Assembly (NCBI GenBank): GCA_958496175.1
Contig: OY292275.1
Location: 12,090,001-12,154,000, forward strand
Direction: 5' to 3'
Length of the DNA stretch: 64,000 nt
From: Sisyra terminalis
Lineage: Eukaryota > Arthropoda > Insecta > Neuroptera > Sisyridae
Shown: positions 1-11,013 of the stretch, piece after piece
Numbering within the stretch: position 1 is the first letter of the stretch
Layout of the letters: every line of letters starts with the position of its first letter
The notes under the pieces: model-generated
The model's database searches: none
Seen by the model: only the letters and a program-made list of their open reading frames with translations
Told to the model about the DNA's origin: nothing
Made by a program: the position numbers and the translations under genes

Positions 1-138
1 GTTTTCTATGGTCACAATTGACCATAGAGAAAATGTGAAAAAAATATATGAAAAAACATTATTGGTATAAAAGATCATTGATTTTACTAACTCAATTTTT
101 GTAGCTAGAGAAAATGTGAAAATAAATTTATGAAAAAA

Positions 139-474
139 CTGTGTATACAATATATAGGATATATTGCGGTCCAATTTATGTAGTATAATGTAATATAATA
201 ATATATAAAAATCATACCATAAAAAAAAATTTGAACAGAATTCACAACATTCGTGTGAATCATCACAAAGCAGTTACGGAGTGATCCAAACTACTTGATG
301 ACCACTGAGGAAGATTGCTTGGCAATCGAAATACGTATCTGGGCAATACGTCACGAATATTTTTGTTTGAACTTCTGTCCAAATTTATTTTTATGGTATG
401 ATTATTATATATTATTATATTAAATTACACTACATAAATTGGGCCGCAATATATCCTATATATTGCATACACAG
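139..474 (+). mobile_element. TIR element, family A, with hammerhead-like core (complete copy)
   Basis: The element begins ctgtgtatacaatatatagg and ends with its inverted copy finishing in gcatacacag. The arms are about 105 bp each (139-243 and 367-474). The roughly 120-bp centre holds a hammerhead-like core on the plus strand. Related sequences lie at 16493 (terminus only), 49974 (minus strand) and 63618 (plus strand), so this is a dispersed family. It has no coding capacity. The inverted ends suggest a DNA transposon-like or foldback element. The hammerhead core instead suggests a Penelope-like or retrozyme-like non-autonomous retroelement. I cannot decide between them; the target-site duplication is unclear. 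Confidence 0.65.
302..342 (+). ncRNA. Hammerhead ribozyme-like core (family A, copy 1)
   Basis: In order: stem I strand CCA (302-304), CTGAGGA (305-311), stem II GATTGC/GCAATC with a 3-nt loop (313-327), GAA (328-330), stem III strand ATACGTAT (a palindrome, 331-338), cleavage base C (339), stem I partner TGG (340-342). All conserved hammerhead core bases are present: CUGANGA, GAA, A15.1, U16.1 and H17. Activity is inferred, not shown. The very short stems I and III would favour a dimeric form. Confidence 0.55.
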
Positions 475-555
475 TATTACTGTTCAAAGTCAGCGAAAAA
501 GTCTTATGTTGATATAAAAGATCATTGATTTTAATGACTCTATTTTTGTAGCTAA

Positions 556-2677
556 AGTAATGTTTATGATTGAGCAAATTTTCCGTAAAGGGAAACTGTA
601 GAATTATTTACTTAAGTTCTAAATGTTTATCCAAAGTTTTTGTAACCATATCTTTATTTTATTATGCTTGTTTGCACGTAAATCGTGAGAACAATATCTA
701 ATGAATTTCCAAATTGATTTTACTTTCTTTGAAATTCAAAATTTTTGCTTAAATAAATAAGCGATTCACTAGTTTCCTGTATCCTATACCTTTCCACAAA
801 ACCAAATTTTCAATTATGAGCTTTGTTTCCAAACTTTAGTTCTATAGCTAGTTTATGTCTTTAGAGAGGTTTTCTTAAAAAATTAAGAATGCCTGCATAC
901 TTTAATTTTATCTAAACAATAAATAAATAATTAATTCTGACTTTTTAAACAATTGTTAATGCAACTTTGTCGATATTTGTCTTATGGAAGTATCCTAGTA
1001 AAATAAAAAACCAAAATTCCTTAAATCCAATCGTAATATGATTTTTTGGGGTACAATTCAAGAAGTTACAATTAATATTTTTATATTAAAAACTAATTTT
1101 AGTCAATAAGAACAAATAATTAATAAATAAATATTGAGTTGTGTTGGTGGACACAACCAATTTAAGAGCAGGACAGGACGACAAATTGCAATTATTGCCA
1201 AGAGGCAGATTGTGCAAATTAAGTGGAAATAAAAAAAAATATTTTTGTAGCAAATAAATTCATGAAGCTTTTTTCAATCTTCTTAAGCATTCCATTCTCA
1301 TGAATTTGATGCCTTAAAATTTTATTAAGAAAGTATTTGGAAGCAATTATGAAATTAAAACTCCTCTAGAAAAAACTTTACGAATCGCTTGTATATAAAT
1401 AATTTTTAAGAATTTTTTAATTAAATATTCTCGTATAAATAAAGAAAAATTACACAATATATACCTCACATTCTTAAATAATATGAAACGGCAAGTATTA
1501 TATTATTTTTAATAACGGCTGTTTTAAATTTGAAAAATACCAAATAAATTCTTTTTGCTTCCTTTTTAAATTTATTCTAATAAATTCATTGATTTAATGA
1601 CATAACATATTAAAATTCATTAAAGTCAAGTTTTAGATAGCTTGACAAGGGTAGAGAACAAAAAAGAACTTATAATATATAAATCTCAAATGAATTAATT
1701 TTTATAACTCTGCAGTATCGAACTATTCGTGTGTACTTCATCCACTTTTAATTAAAAATCCACTCAAATATCGATTTTGTCGAGTGAATGATTTACGATA
1801 TATACCGAAGTTAATATTTCCAATTTGAAATTATCATGTAGATAACATCGAACTAATAACAACCAATTTCGATTTGAAATCAAATGAGTAACGAACATGA
1901 AAATATTGTGATATGGTTTTCATTTCTAAATAATTTACGGTTAGTGGACGCTTTGTGACATCTTTGTTCGTGGAATCAAAAGTTAATATAGAATTTAAAA
2001 AAAATTTTTTTTGAATGAGAATTATAAAAAAAAATTAAACAATTTTGTCAATGGCAATTTTAACGGATTTCCTCGTTTTGTTAATTTTTATTGAGGTTTG
2101 AGTGTTAAATAATTTGTCGAATATTTCGAGTAAAATGATGTTACAATCTCGATAAAAACAGTAGAATTATTAAAAGCTATATTAATTTTTCTAAGTGTCA
2201 CTAAATAAGATGTAACATTAAAACATTATAATGAAAATTTTGCAGTTTGTAGATCATTACGTAGATGTTTAAATTATTTCTGGAAGATTACCTCAATTTT
2301 TTTTTGAAATAATCGCAGTACTATTTATAACGTGTAACTAGTCCCTACCTATGAAAAATGATAATAACTATTACTATATTATTCAATTAAAAACCATAGT
2401 AAGAAGAAAATCATAGTACTACAGTAGTGAATACGATGTCAGTGAATATGGAATGGGCAATTTAGTTTCTCTTAAGTAAAGGTTCATCAAATATATCAAC
2501 TTAAAGTCGAATCTAAAAAATCGTTTTTTTTAACATGAGAATCGATTCCTTATTGTACTATACAAAGTTACATAAAATTTAATTTTTTATTGTCTTAACC
2601 CAAATAACTTCTATAAAATTCATAGAAAGTAAGAGCAAATTTTCAATGCTAAATTAATAAAATTACTACTAGGCAAA
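556..2677. other. AT-rich stretch, nothing recognised
   Basis: Both strands carry frequent stops, with many A/T homopolymers. I see no transposon end, splice-bounded open frame or RNA gene here. Confidence 0.5.
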
Positions 2678-3012
2678 GCATCTGAAAATCATATTTTGAA
2701 CATCATTTAATAAGCTTTAAGATTTTTAACTATTTAGAAAACATTATTGTAGAGTTTCAGATCCTCGATAATGATAAATTGGTAAAAATATTCAGAGGAC
2801 TAGGATCAAATAATAATCAGTCAAAACTATTTGAAACATCGTGCATGTATCATAATAAATAGTTTTGACTGATTATTATTTGATCCTAGTCCTCTGAATA
2901 TTTTTACCAATTTATCATCATCGAGGATCTGAAACTCTACAATAATTCTTTTCTTAATAGTTAAAAATCTTAAAGCTTATTAAATGATGTTGAAAATATG
3001 ATTTTCAGATGC
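2678..3012. repeat. Near-perfect inverted repeat (hairpin), arms about 155 bp
   Basis: The left arm (2678-2832) begins gcatctgaaaatcatatttt. The right arm (2857-3012) is its reverse complement with only a few differences, and the loop is about 24 nt. A third, directly oriented partial copy of the right arm follows at 3011-3059 (gattattatttgatcctagt). There is no coding sequence and no hammerhead core. It could be a foldback element, a replication template-switch product or a source of hairpin RNA. Confidence 0.8.
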
Positions 3013-3059
3013 TGATTATTATTTGATCCTAGTCCCCTGAATATTTTTACCAATTTATT

Positions 3060-5204
3060 TAGAAATCGTTGTATTTAAAAATTAAATTAAATTTCTATGG
3101 AACAACTTTGGGCTACTATTGTGGGAAGCCAATTCCGTCCACTTTTAATTTATTATTTTCTTCCCGGATGTTTCTGGTGCCGTAGATCATTTTGCAGAAC
3201 AACGTTTTCTCTATTAACCATTCTTGGGAACATTTGGGTACTTGGTTGATCGCTTAAGATTGATTAGGAATATTGGACAGTTCTTCGATTATCTCCCATA
3301 GATTTGGCACCACTTCCTCCCTTAGGATCTTATTGTTTAAGATTTTTATAATTTTTGGTTAGTTGGAGACCTCAAAATTATTGAATTTGAACCTTAAAAA
3401 AACTCATTTGGCATTTATGATCATCTATTGCACTTGGATAAACATTGAGCATGTTTTTGGTATCAACTTTGTGTAAATATCCTGTAAAACTCAAAGAGAA
3501 TACAATACCGAATTTGTATTCCTATAGGCATTTGTCTTACTATTTTGATATAAATTCCAGAACGATAAATAATTTTTAATATTTTACGATTCTGGAAGTC
3601 ACTTTATCGTTAAATGTCTTTAATATGACTTGAAAATAACTTCCAAACCGAAAAATGGCAAGAGAACATTAATATGTTTAAAAACAAAATTTTTTTTCAG
3701 TCCACCGAATAGTAAATAATGAATTACTAAAGTCCAATTTTGGTCATAAAAATATTTTTTTTGGTCTCAATTTGTTCCTAGAATAATAAAATAAAGCTTA
3801 CAGCCTTGGGTTTGCAAAATTGCGTAAAAAGTTTCCAAATAGATTAATAATAATAAGAATTTTATGGTTTTATCGGATAAACATGGAATCAAATTTTGGC
3901 GCTTGATTAATTTCTTATATTTTATTGTCTTTAAATAGTTAAGGTATTTCCATCAATTTGTCCAATTTCCAAATGATCTCTAAAATGTTAGTACCATAAT
4001 TTTTCAATGGCAATCAATTTGAAAAAGTGCAGCTTTTATGAGAAAAACATTCGGTCGAATTTCCAATTGGTAAATTTGTAAGTGGTCGTTATCGATTGCA
4101 CATGTCTTCCATTCCAATCAATCGATGTCTTACTATTCTCTCCTTTTTCTTCGTTTTTGTTCTTCTAACTTAAAAAAGAACAAGAATGAAATAACGGATG
4201 AAGATTCTTGTGCATTAAATTAAAATCACTTTGGCTCGTTTTAGATGGAAGAAAAGAATTGAGCTTTTTTCTTAGACGAGAAAATTCCTCCGTTATATTG
4301 CTGTGAAAATCATCAGCCATTCACATTATTTGTCATCTCAAAATTTGTCTCGAGTACTTTTTTATTGAAAAAAAAAATGTAAATTTATAAACTAGTTGAA
4401 AATATGGAAAATTCGTAGATAAAAATGAGTTTAGTGGTTCAATTATATTTTAATGGTGGCCGAGATTTATTGCTTGCCATATGAAAATTTTCAATTGTGT
4501 GTTATTATCGTTTTTATGAGCTATAATTTTTTTTCTTTTTTAAGTTTTTAATATCAAAAATAACGTTTAGCTTTAGTGAGAGAAATTTTGAATTAATTTT
4601 TGATTGGTGCTTTAAAGAAAATTTAGACCTGATAGGGGTATTATAATTTATTGTAACATCAAAGGAAATTAATAATAATGTATGTTTGGTTGTGTTAAAC
4701 TCTGATTGTTGTGGAGATACGATAAAATAAATTACATTTTCAGTGTACAACACATGAATGGTGCATCGAAGCTTCTGATAACGCCCTTGGTTTACCAACC
4801 GATAATCTATAAACACAAGGCTCTTATTGACAAAATTTGTTACTCTCTATATTTTCCCATTTAAAATTTGATGCAAAAATTTTACATGTACTATACGTGA
4901 GCGCCATTTTTGTTTCAATATTCAGTTGAATTGGTTATGGATTTAGGACCAGTTGTAAATGTGAGTGCAATTATATGTACTGGTTACGCACTTAAATATC
5001 TCAAACTTCGAATTACGGAATGACTTATTTATATCTGCCATTCTCTTGTACATATTTTAGCCTTTTACTATGTTATTTCATATCACCAGGATTGTTTGCA
5101 TTCCAAACTAGCCAACAATTAAACTGGTTTTGCACTAACGTGTGGACCTCATACTGACAAAAGCCATAACAATAATGAAAAGTAGGTACTTCAATTTTAA
5201 TTTT
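3060..5204. other. AT-rich stretch, no recognised gene
   Basis: A 100-codon open frame on the minus strand (4514-4816) has no recognisable motif and an AT-driven composition. I treat it as chance. No transposon ends are seen. Confidence 0.45.
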
Positions 5205-5270
5205 ATCCCTTACCAGCTGATGTCGAGGCTGACCCGTAACTTCGCCTGCATGACGTCTACGGTGATATTA

Positions 5271-5479
5271 CAGTATAATCTCACTAATCTGGCACTTCGA
5301 TTAATCGGCACATCCAATAATCCGGCACCCTTCGCCCTGTGCATACATTTATTCCTTCTATGAAATACTTTATTTTATTTATTACCTATGACTTTTTCAC
5401 TATAATCCAATAATCCGAACATTCCAATAATCCAGCACCCTCCGGTTTTTAATAGTGCCGAATTAGTGAGATTATCCTG
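5271..5479. mobile_element. pogo/Tigger-like MITE, TA target site
   Basis: The left end is cagtataatctcactaatc. The right end, ctaatt-gtgagattatcctg in reverse sense, is its inverted copy. TA dinucleotides flank it at 5269-5270 and 5480-5481, as expected for the Tc1/mariner superfamily. The CAGTATAAT start resembles pogo-type ends, from recall. The interior repeats the words aataatccggcacc and ccaataatcc. It is 209 bp long and non-coding. A fragment resembling the head of the 15136 repeat (gacccgtaacttcgcctgca) lies just upstream at 5231-5250. Confidence 0.75.
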
Positions 5480-5481
5480 TA

Positions 5482-6045
5482 TTTTTTTTTTTGAAATTTG
5501 CATATATAAGATTTATATATTGGGAATTTTATATTCTTACGAAAAACGTATTAGAATCTAAAAATTAAAATTTGAACTCCTTTAAACAGGCACACTGTAT
5601 TCAATGTTTATTTTTTATAAAAGAAGTTACTATTAATATTCTATTAATTTTAAAAAAATTATCCGATGAGACTCAACACGATTATTTAAATTAAAATTTT
5701 TCATACCGTATGCGTAGGATGCATTCTTACTATATATTTAATTCTCCGCAAATCAATTTGTTATGCATGATTAAAAAATGTCATAAGATCAATAAATCGA
5801 TCGTTAATTGAAATATTACTTAAGGTAGACAAACAGAAAATTCAAAATTCCTCTAATTTTAAATGGATATATTATCTTGAGACGGTTATTGAATTTGGGT
5901 CAAAAATCCAAAAGTATAGAGTCCTAGTTTTTTGTAAATTAGTAAGGTTTCCAGATATTGCTCCAATTCCCGAATAAATGTTTCTTCCAGAACCACTTCC
6001 CCTTCCAATACTCATATACGAATAATTATAACGTTAATCGTATTA
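5482..6045. other. AT-rich stretch, nothing recognised
   Basis: No open frame or repeat end is seen between the pogo-like MITE and the mariner remnant. Confidence 0.4.
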
Positions 6046-6338
6046 TATTGGTTGTTTGGAAAGTAATTTCGTTTTTTCCCGACAAAAGATGTAATTGTAT
6101 TTTTTTGCACTCATTTTATGACTAAGCCGTATAATTATTATATGTTTTTAGAGCTTATATAGCAAGGCTTGTATGTGAAAAAGCTCAAGTGAATCTACGC
6201 AATAGTTTTTGGTCCTTTTAAATATGGAGAGGAAAAACCAGAATTTTCCATATATATTACTTTTTCACTATAGAAAAGATAAAATGCTGTTCAGCCAAGA
6301 AAAAAATTAACTGAAGTGTTTGCAGAAGAAGTATTGAC

Positions 6339-6588
6339 GGCACACCAGTGCCAAAATTAGTTTGTAAAATTTCGATTCGGCAATTTTGATGTCGAAGATG
6401 CATCACGGTCTGGAAGACCGGTTGAAGCTGATCAAGCTACAATGAATTCATTAGTTGATGCAAATCGGTGAATAACAGTACGTGAGATCCGTAAAAGGTA
6501 AAATTTACCAAATCCAATTGTAAATGATCCACTTGAAAGGCCTAGGATTAATCTCGAACCCTGATGTATGGGTTCCCTATGTTTTTAT
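6339..6588 (+). pseudogene. mariner transposase N-terminal (helix-turn-helix) remnant
   Basis: The plus-strand frame reads FDVEDASRSGRPVEAD (near 6392-6439), the classic linker between the two helix-turn-helix DNA-binding motifs of mariner transposases. After stops and a frame change it continues as HLKGLGLISNPDVWVP (6530-6577). An in-frame TAG replaces the expected Trp after CQN, and a TGA follows DANR. The DD34D catalytic region is missing. The binding domain once recognised the element's own TIRs; this copy is dead. Confidence 0.85.
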
Positions 6589-6834
6589 GGGGAGAAATTT
6601 GACCTCATACAAGTTTTGTGCCCTCCCAAAAGCTTTTACAACTTGAATGGTATAAACTGCCATACCCATATCATACTCAACAAATCTGGCACCTTCGATT
6701 TATTATTGGTTTTGACCACTGCAAAATCTTTTAGACGGTAAAACCTTTACTTCAAATGAGGAGGTCAAAAATCCCCCAAAATCAGTTTTCGGCTAAAAAA
6801 GAGCAAAAATTGTTTTAGTGAAAAGTCATACTAC

Positions 6835-6890
6835 AGTCAGAAAAATGGCAAAAGAAATTGAACCTAAATGGACAATATATAATTTAAAAA
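6835..6890 (+). pseudogene. mariner transposase C-terminal tail remnant
   Basis: The frame reads SEKWQKKLNLNGQYII and then a stop. This matches the usual mariner ending (a W-Q-K-V-x-x-NG-x-Y-like tail) and sits about 80 bp before the right TIR, where it belongs. Its presence shows that the element lost its middle rather than its 3' end. Confidence 0.7.
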
Positions 6891-6966
6891 AATATTTATT
6901 CATTTTACAAAAATTGTCTTTCATTGTCACAAAAAAAGAAACGAAATTACTTTCCGAACAACCTAA

Positions 6967-9318
6967 AATATTTAACCACTACAAAACGATACATGTATGT
7001 TATTAATATTTGAATTTTATTCAATGAAACTATATGGAACTGTTTCAAGCTCACCACACTGGATTTTAAATTTATTATAAATAGTGAAAAGAAAAAGATA
7101 ATGAAAGTTAAGTTCTAGATTACGATGTTTCTATTGTCATTGTTGCATAATCTTTGTGGCATTTATAAAATTAAATTCAAAACAACTTAAGATTAGTTTC
7201 AATTTATATATCACGCCTGCAATTTTCTGTAAAGTAATAACAAATAGAAATCCCTCTTTAGTAATCTTATAAAAAATCCCACTGGTGTTACAGTAATCCC
7301 GGTGGTTGCTAGGTAACCAATGGATCTTTGATACTAACTATGGGATTTGAGTTTTATTTTTTGATTTACTTGATAATTAAAATCTGTACAGAATTTGTTT
7401 TTTTTTTTTGAGTAGCATATCAAGTTTATATGTAATACACAGAATTTCTCTTGTAAGTTAATTAATTTCTAGTTTATAAATTCATAGCTTTAGAGCTTTT
7501 GAGATAGTATCTATTGTGTTATCTACAAGCACTTCTGCTGACAATTGCAATTATCACAGTAGATGAAATTGTAAACTCTTCGACATCAGACTCAACATAT
7601 TTACAATGTTACACCATTTATTAATTGAGTAATGCGGTTTTGAATAAAATACACACTAACCCAATTTGGAATGAACGTTGAATTATATAGAGAATATTAC
7701 GTAGAGAATTTCTAAGTGGATGAGTTTGATAATTAAAACTTTTTGGAAAGAACGTTCGCAACAAAATTTGTGAGAAAATTGCAAGGAAAATGCGCGAATT
7801 CACGAAACGAAGACAAAACGAAAAGTAATTTTCAATTACGTTCGAGATATTTTATAAATTGCCTGGCCGCCTGCATTGGCCTTCTATTCGAAAATAGCGT
7901 GGCTATTAAAATCTTCATTATCGATTTAATTTACGCGTTGGATTGCCGCATCTGATAACGTGTAAGTTATTTAAATGCAAAGGTCGAATCTTTCCAGTTG
8001 TCTTCGAATTTTCTGCCTGACCCCGGCGGCGGCGTAAAATATGAGCTTGAGTATTTAAAACTTGCCATTGGATTTGATTATATCTTAATGGTCACGTAAC
8101 CACAGTCGGATGTCTTGATAAAAATTGAATAAATTTTTCCTGACCGTTTTAATTGAAATGTATGCCGAAATGATTCGATCTTCGATTCGATGTTGAATGT
8201 TTGTGTTGACATTGTTGTTCATTGTGTATTCCGGCTCTCCTCTGCACACATATTGGATTGTTTTCATCTCGTTTCAGTAGTTTATTTGCATAAATTAAAA
8301 TTTATTTATAGGACATTTGTCATTTGTGTACTTTGCGTTTGTGGTGTGTTCTCATTAACGAGTTGAAATGAGAAAATTCAAAACGAATTGAAAAGATATT
8401 CGAGGAATTGAGAACTTATTTGAAATTGGAAAAAAGAAATTTTACTGAAATGAGCTTTTGCGTTTAAAACGAAAAATAATCACACTTATCTTTTTGATCG
8501 TATGTTTGAGGGTAGTGTGTGGGTGTTTGAATATATCTTTGTACGTTTTTAATGAGTGGGTGGCGTTACATGAAATTTTAATTCAATAAATTTATCTTAG
8601 AAGTTGGTTCAAAAGTTTTCATCAGCCACTCATAAATGATTTATTCTTGCAAACAAAATTCCGTAAAAGGGATCTTTCCCAACCAAAAAGGCAAATTGTC
8701 AATGTTTTAGAACTTAAAATTTAATTGTTATAAAATAATATTGAAAAAATATTGTTAACAACTTGTTGAGTGGAAAAACAAAAACTTTTGATGATCAGAA
8801 ATTAACTCAAACACAATACATAAATTTGAACCAAATTTAATTTTCAATTTTACCAAATTAAAAACAAATACTGAAAACTTAGACATCATATAATACTCAA
8901 GAGATTAAAAAATTGTGAAAGTTTTAGATTTCTTCCTGAAAATCATAATCTCTTTCTAAATATAAAAATTCACTTAACAATATCAACATTGGTGTTAATG
9001 ACCGGAGATGTTAAAGTACTTAAATATAAAGGAGATAAAGAGTAAACATTGCGACGATTTGTTTTCCCATACTATTTTCTTTGGTATTTTTTCCTTCACG
9101 TTGGTATTTGTACCACTTACAATTATAAGTATTTATTTCAATCAACTTAATGGTTTTTTCAATTTATAAGTACATAGAAAATCACTTACTAGTATACTTG
9201 TTTTTACCATGTTTACAGTTTTAAATTCTTCAATAACTAACAGTTTCATAATTGCCTTTTTCTTTTATTTATTTGAAATTTACTATTTTGCTAAAGATGT
9301 CAACAAGAAAAATATCGA
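6967..9318. other. AT-rich stretch with mildly GC-richer patch near 7.85-8.04 kb
   Basis: No recognisable gene. The patch at 7860-8040 includes ccccggcggcggcg and a short open frame ending at 7955 without recognisable motifs or convincing splice sites. A conserved non-coding element is possible but cannot be judged from one sequence. Confidence 0.35.
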
Positions 9319-9396
9319 AATCGAATCGATAAAAACTAATTTTAATAAAATCGATTAAATCGATTATCGATTTAATCGATAAAATCGATTGAAAAC
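9319..9396. repeat. Cluster of six ATCGAT palindromes
   Basis: ATCGAT occurs at 9325, 9350, 9359, 9366, 9375 and 9384. The section around 9350-9380 is itself a near-perfect palindrome. A flanking word, aaaactaatttt, is repeated on each side. In Drosophila the TATCGATA word is a known DREF/BEAF binding site. Any such role here is inference. It may equally be a simple tandem expansion. Confidence 0.5.
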
Positions 9397-10479
9397 TAAT
9401 TTTGATTTATGTTAAAAGCTTTCGGTGCTTCTATGAACGGAATAGAAACCTAAAAGCCTTCAAATTGCTATAATTACTTTGTGTTGTATAAGAAACGAAT
9501 ACTACCTACTTCTTGTTAAATTAAAATACACAAAATGGTTGTACACAAATTACCTTAAATTTAATTACCACATCACTATTGAAAATAATTAATCAATTGA
9601 TAAAGTTACTAAATCAATTTGCTTTAGAAGAAATTTTTAAGCATATTTTGTATAGTTTGATATACTGTTATAAACTTAGGTAATATTTTACTTATAAAAG
9701 TCGTATGAAAATTAGATACACGTATACTTTAGAAAGGTACAATTAAATGAAACCTTACTTGAGTAAGACTTCATTTTCGTGATATATGTGTAAATTAAAT
9801 TGAAAATTTTGTAACACAAATTAAAGTTAAAATGGGTACAACAAAGATAAGACAAATACCATCACCTAATGAGGCAACCATAGCAATCATAGCATGGATT
9901 ATTGTCATATTATCTAAAAAAAAACTACCCTTTCGTAAAAAATCGTTGAACAAATTTAAATGTAAAATATTTGTCAAGAAATGATTATTTTTCAGAGCAA
10001 AAGCAAAAATGAACCAAAAATAGTTATGCAAACCGTATTTTTTTTTTTATATTTGCAAATAATGAAGATAAATAACGAAAAAATAAGACCTTTTATAACT
10101 TAAGCTCTAATTTGAAAAAGGACATTTTCTTGTTGACATTAAGAAAAATTTTGAACGTTTGATATTTTAGACCAAAATTTATGAACTTTTTATATTGCCG
10201 TGTAAGTTGTTCAGTAGGTACTGTCTGGAGGGAAGGGTAGTTCAACGAAATGGGGTAGTAGTAAATTAAATGGAAGCTTTACGAATTTGGTGGTTCTGGA
10301 TCGCAAAATAGCACTATTGATGCTTTCTATTAAAATGTTAGAAAACATTTTGCACCAATTCCAATAATTATGATATACTTTCTGAGATTTCCACAATTTG
10401 AAATTAAAATATTTTTTTTCTGCATTTCATATGCAGAAATTAAAATTCATCTTTCCCTATCACTTAATATTTTTATTAA
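9397..10479. other. AT-rich stretch, nothing recognised
   Basis: Short open frames at 9795-10031 and 10211-10396 (minus) lack any family motif. No repeat ends are seen. Confidence 0.4.
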
Positions 10480-10884
10480 AAATAGATTTCTCTGAAGTTT
10501 TGCTAGTTTTTTATCATATTCTTTTGCTTCTTCATGTTCCTCTTCCTTTCAAGAGATTGGACATCATAACAACCAATTTGTGACCAATTGATGACCAATT
10601 TTAAGTCCTATGCTTCTTCACCGTTTTATGATGGCTTGTAGTATTTGGTATTTGTTGTTGCGGATAATATGTCTTAAATTCTGAAGCTTACGCATCTGTA
10701 TGGTTCTCAAAATGTCTTTTTCCTTGTTCATTTTTTGAAATAATTCATCGTTCGAAATGTTTATCATGCTACTTATTATCAGAATCCATTTGTTGACCCA
10801 TATTACAAAAGCTTCTATTTCTCAATCATGGTTTTGTACAAAGGCCAGGTTTCTATGCCGTATAGCAGTACAGCATATATGGTA
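10480..10884 (-). pseudogene. RTE/BovB-like LINE reverse transcriptase C-terminal remnant
   Basis: The minus-strand translation gives AVLLYGIETW (10874-10845), a typical late reverse transcriptase motif. After stops and frame changes it gives KLQNLRHIIRNNKYQILQAI (near 10690-10630), which matches the conserved C-terminal K-L-x-x-L-G-H-I-x-R-x-x-K-Y-x-x-L-Q block of this clade. Stops and frameshifts throughout show it is dead. A related fragment lies at 36300-36960 in the same orientation. The clade assignment is from recall; the LINE origin is firm. Confidence 0.7.
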
Positions 10885-11013
10885 CAAGGTGGCCTCATGT
10901 GCTACGTGACGTATCCAGAAGAAATTTGTGCATATCTTCAGACCGATTCAAATTTTAAAATTCTTCGTATGACGTCATTTTTTTTAATGGGGCAACCTGT
11001 GTAATTTATAAGC
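10885..11013. mobile_element. Degenerate copy of the 153-bp MITE family (cf. 59028)
   Basis: It shares ggtggcctcatg, ctacgtgacgtatccagaag, catatcttcaga and attcttcgtatgacgtcatt with the element at 59028-59179, and ends caacctgtgtaattta-aagcctt like that copy. The left end is poorly preserved and directly abuts the LINE remnant. This second copy therefore also lies in or beside a LINE. Confidence 0.65.

Larger units (their letters stand above)
26..555 (+). repeat. Tandem repeat of about 82 bp, second unit split by an insertion
   Basis: Bases 26-107 and the second unit (108-138 plus 475-555) share a start with agagaaaatgtgaaaa and an end with ataaaagatcattgatttta followed by tttttgtagcta. The second unit is interrupted at 139-474 by the TIR element described next. 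The units differ at several positions, so the duplication is not recent. No coding sequence is seen. Confidence 0.6.
6046..6966 (+). mobile_element. mariner element, internally deleted
   Basis: The left TIR near 6046 (ttggttgtttggaaagtaat) and the right TIR near 6966 (the reverse of ttaggttgttcggaaagtaa) match mariner ends of the mellifera/cecropia type. Between them lie a piece of the transposase N-terminus and a short piece of its C-terminus, with unrelated or unrecognisable sequence replacing the catalytic core. At about 920 bp it is shorter than the usual 1.3 kb. It cannot encode an active transposase. Confidence 0.85.

Noticed and set aside
4514..4816. 100-codon minus-strand open frame
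   Set aside because: No motif, AT-driven residues (Lys, Asn, Ile, Phe, Ser), no splice or promoter support.
5142..5363. 73-codon plus-strand frame
   Set aside because: It runs into the pogo-like MITE at 5271, so it is a chance frame over repeat sequence.
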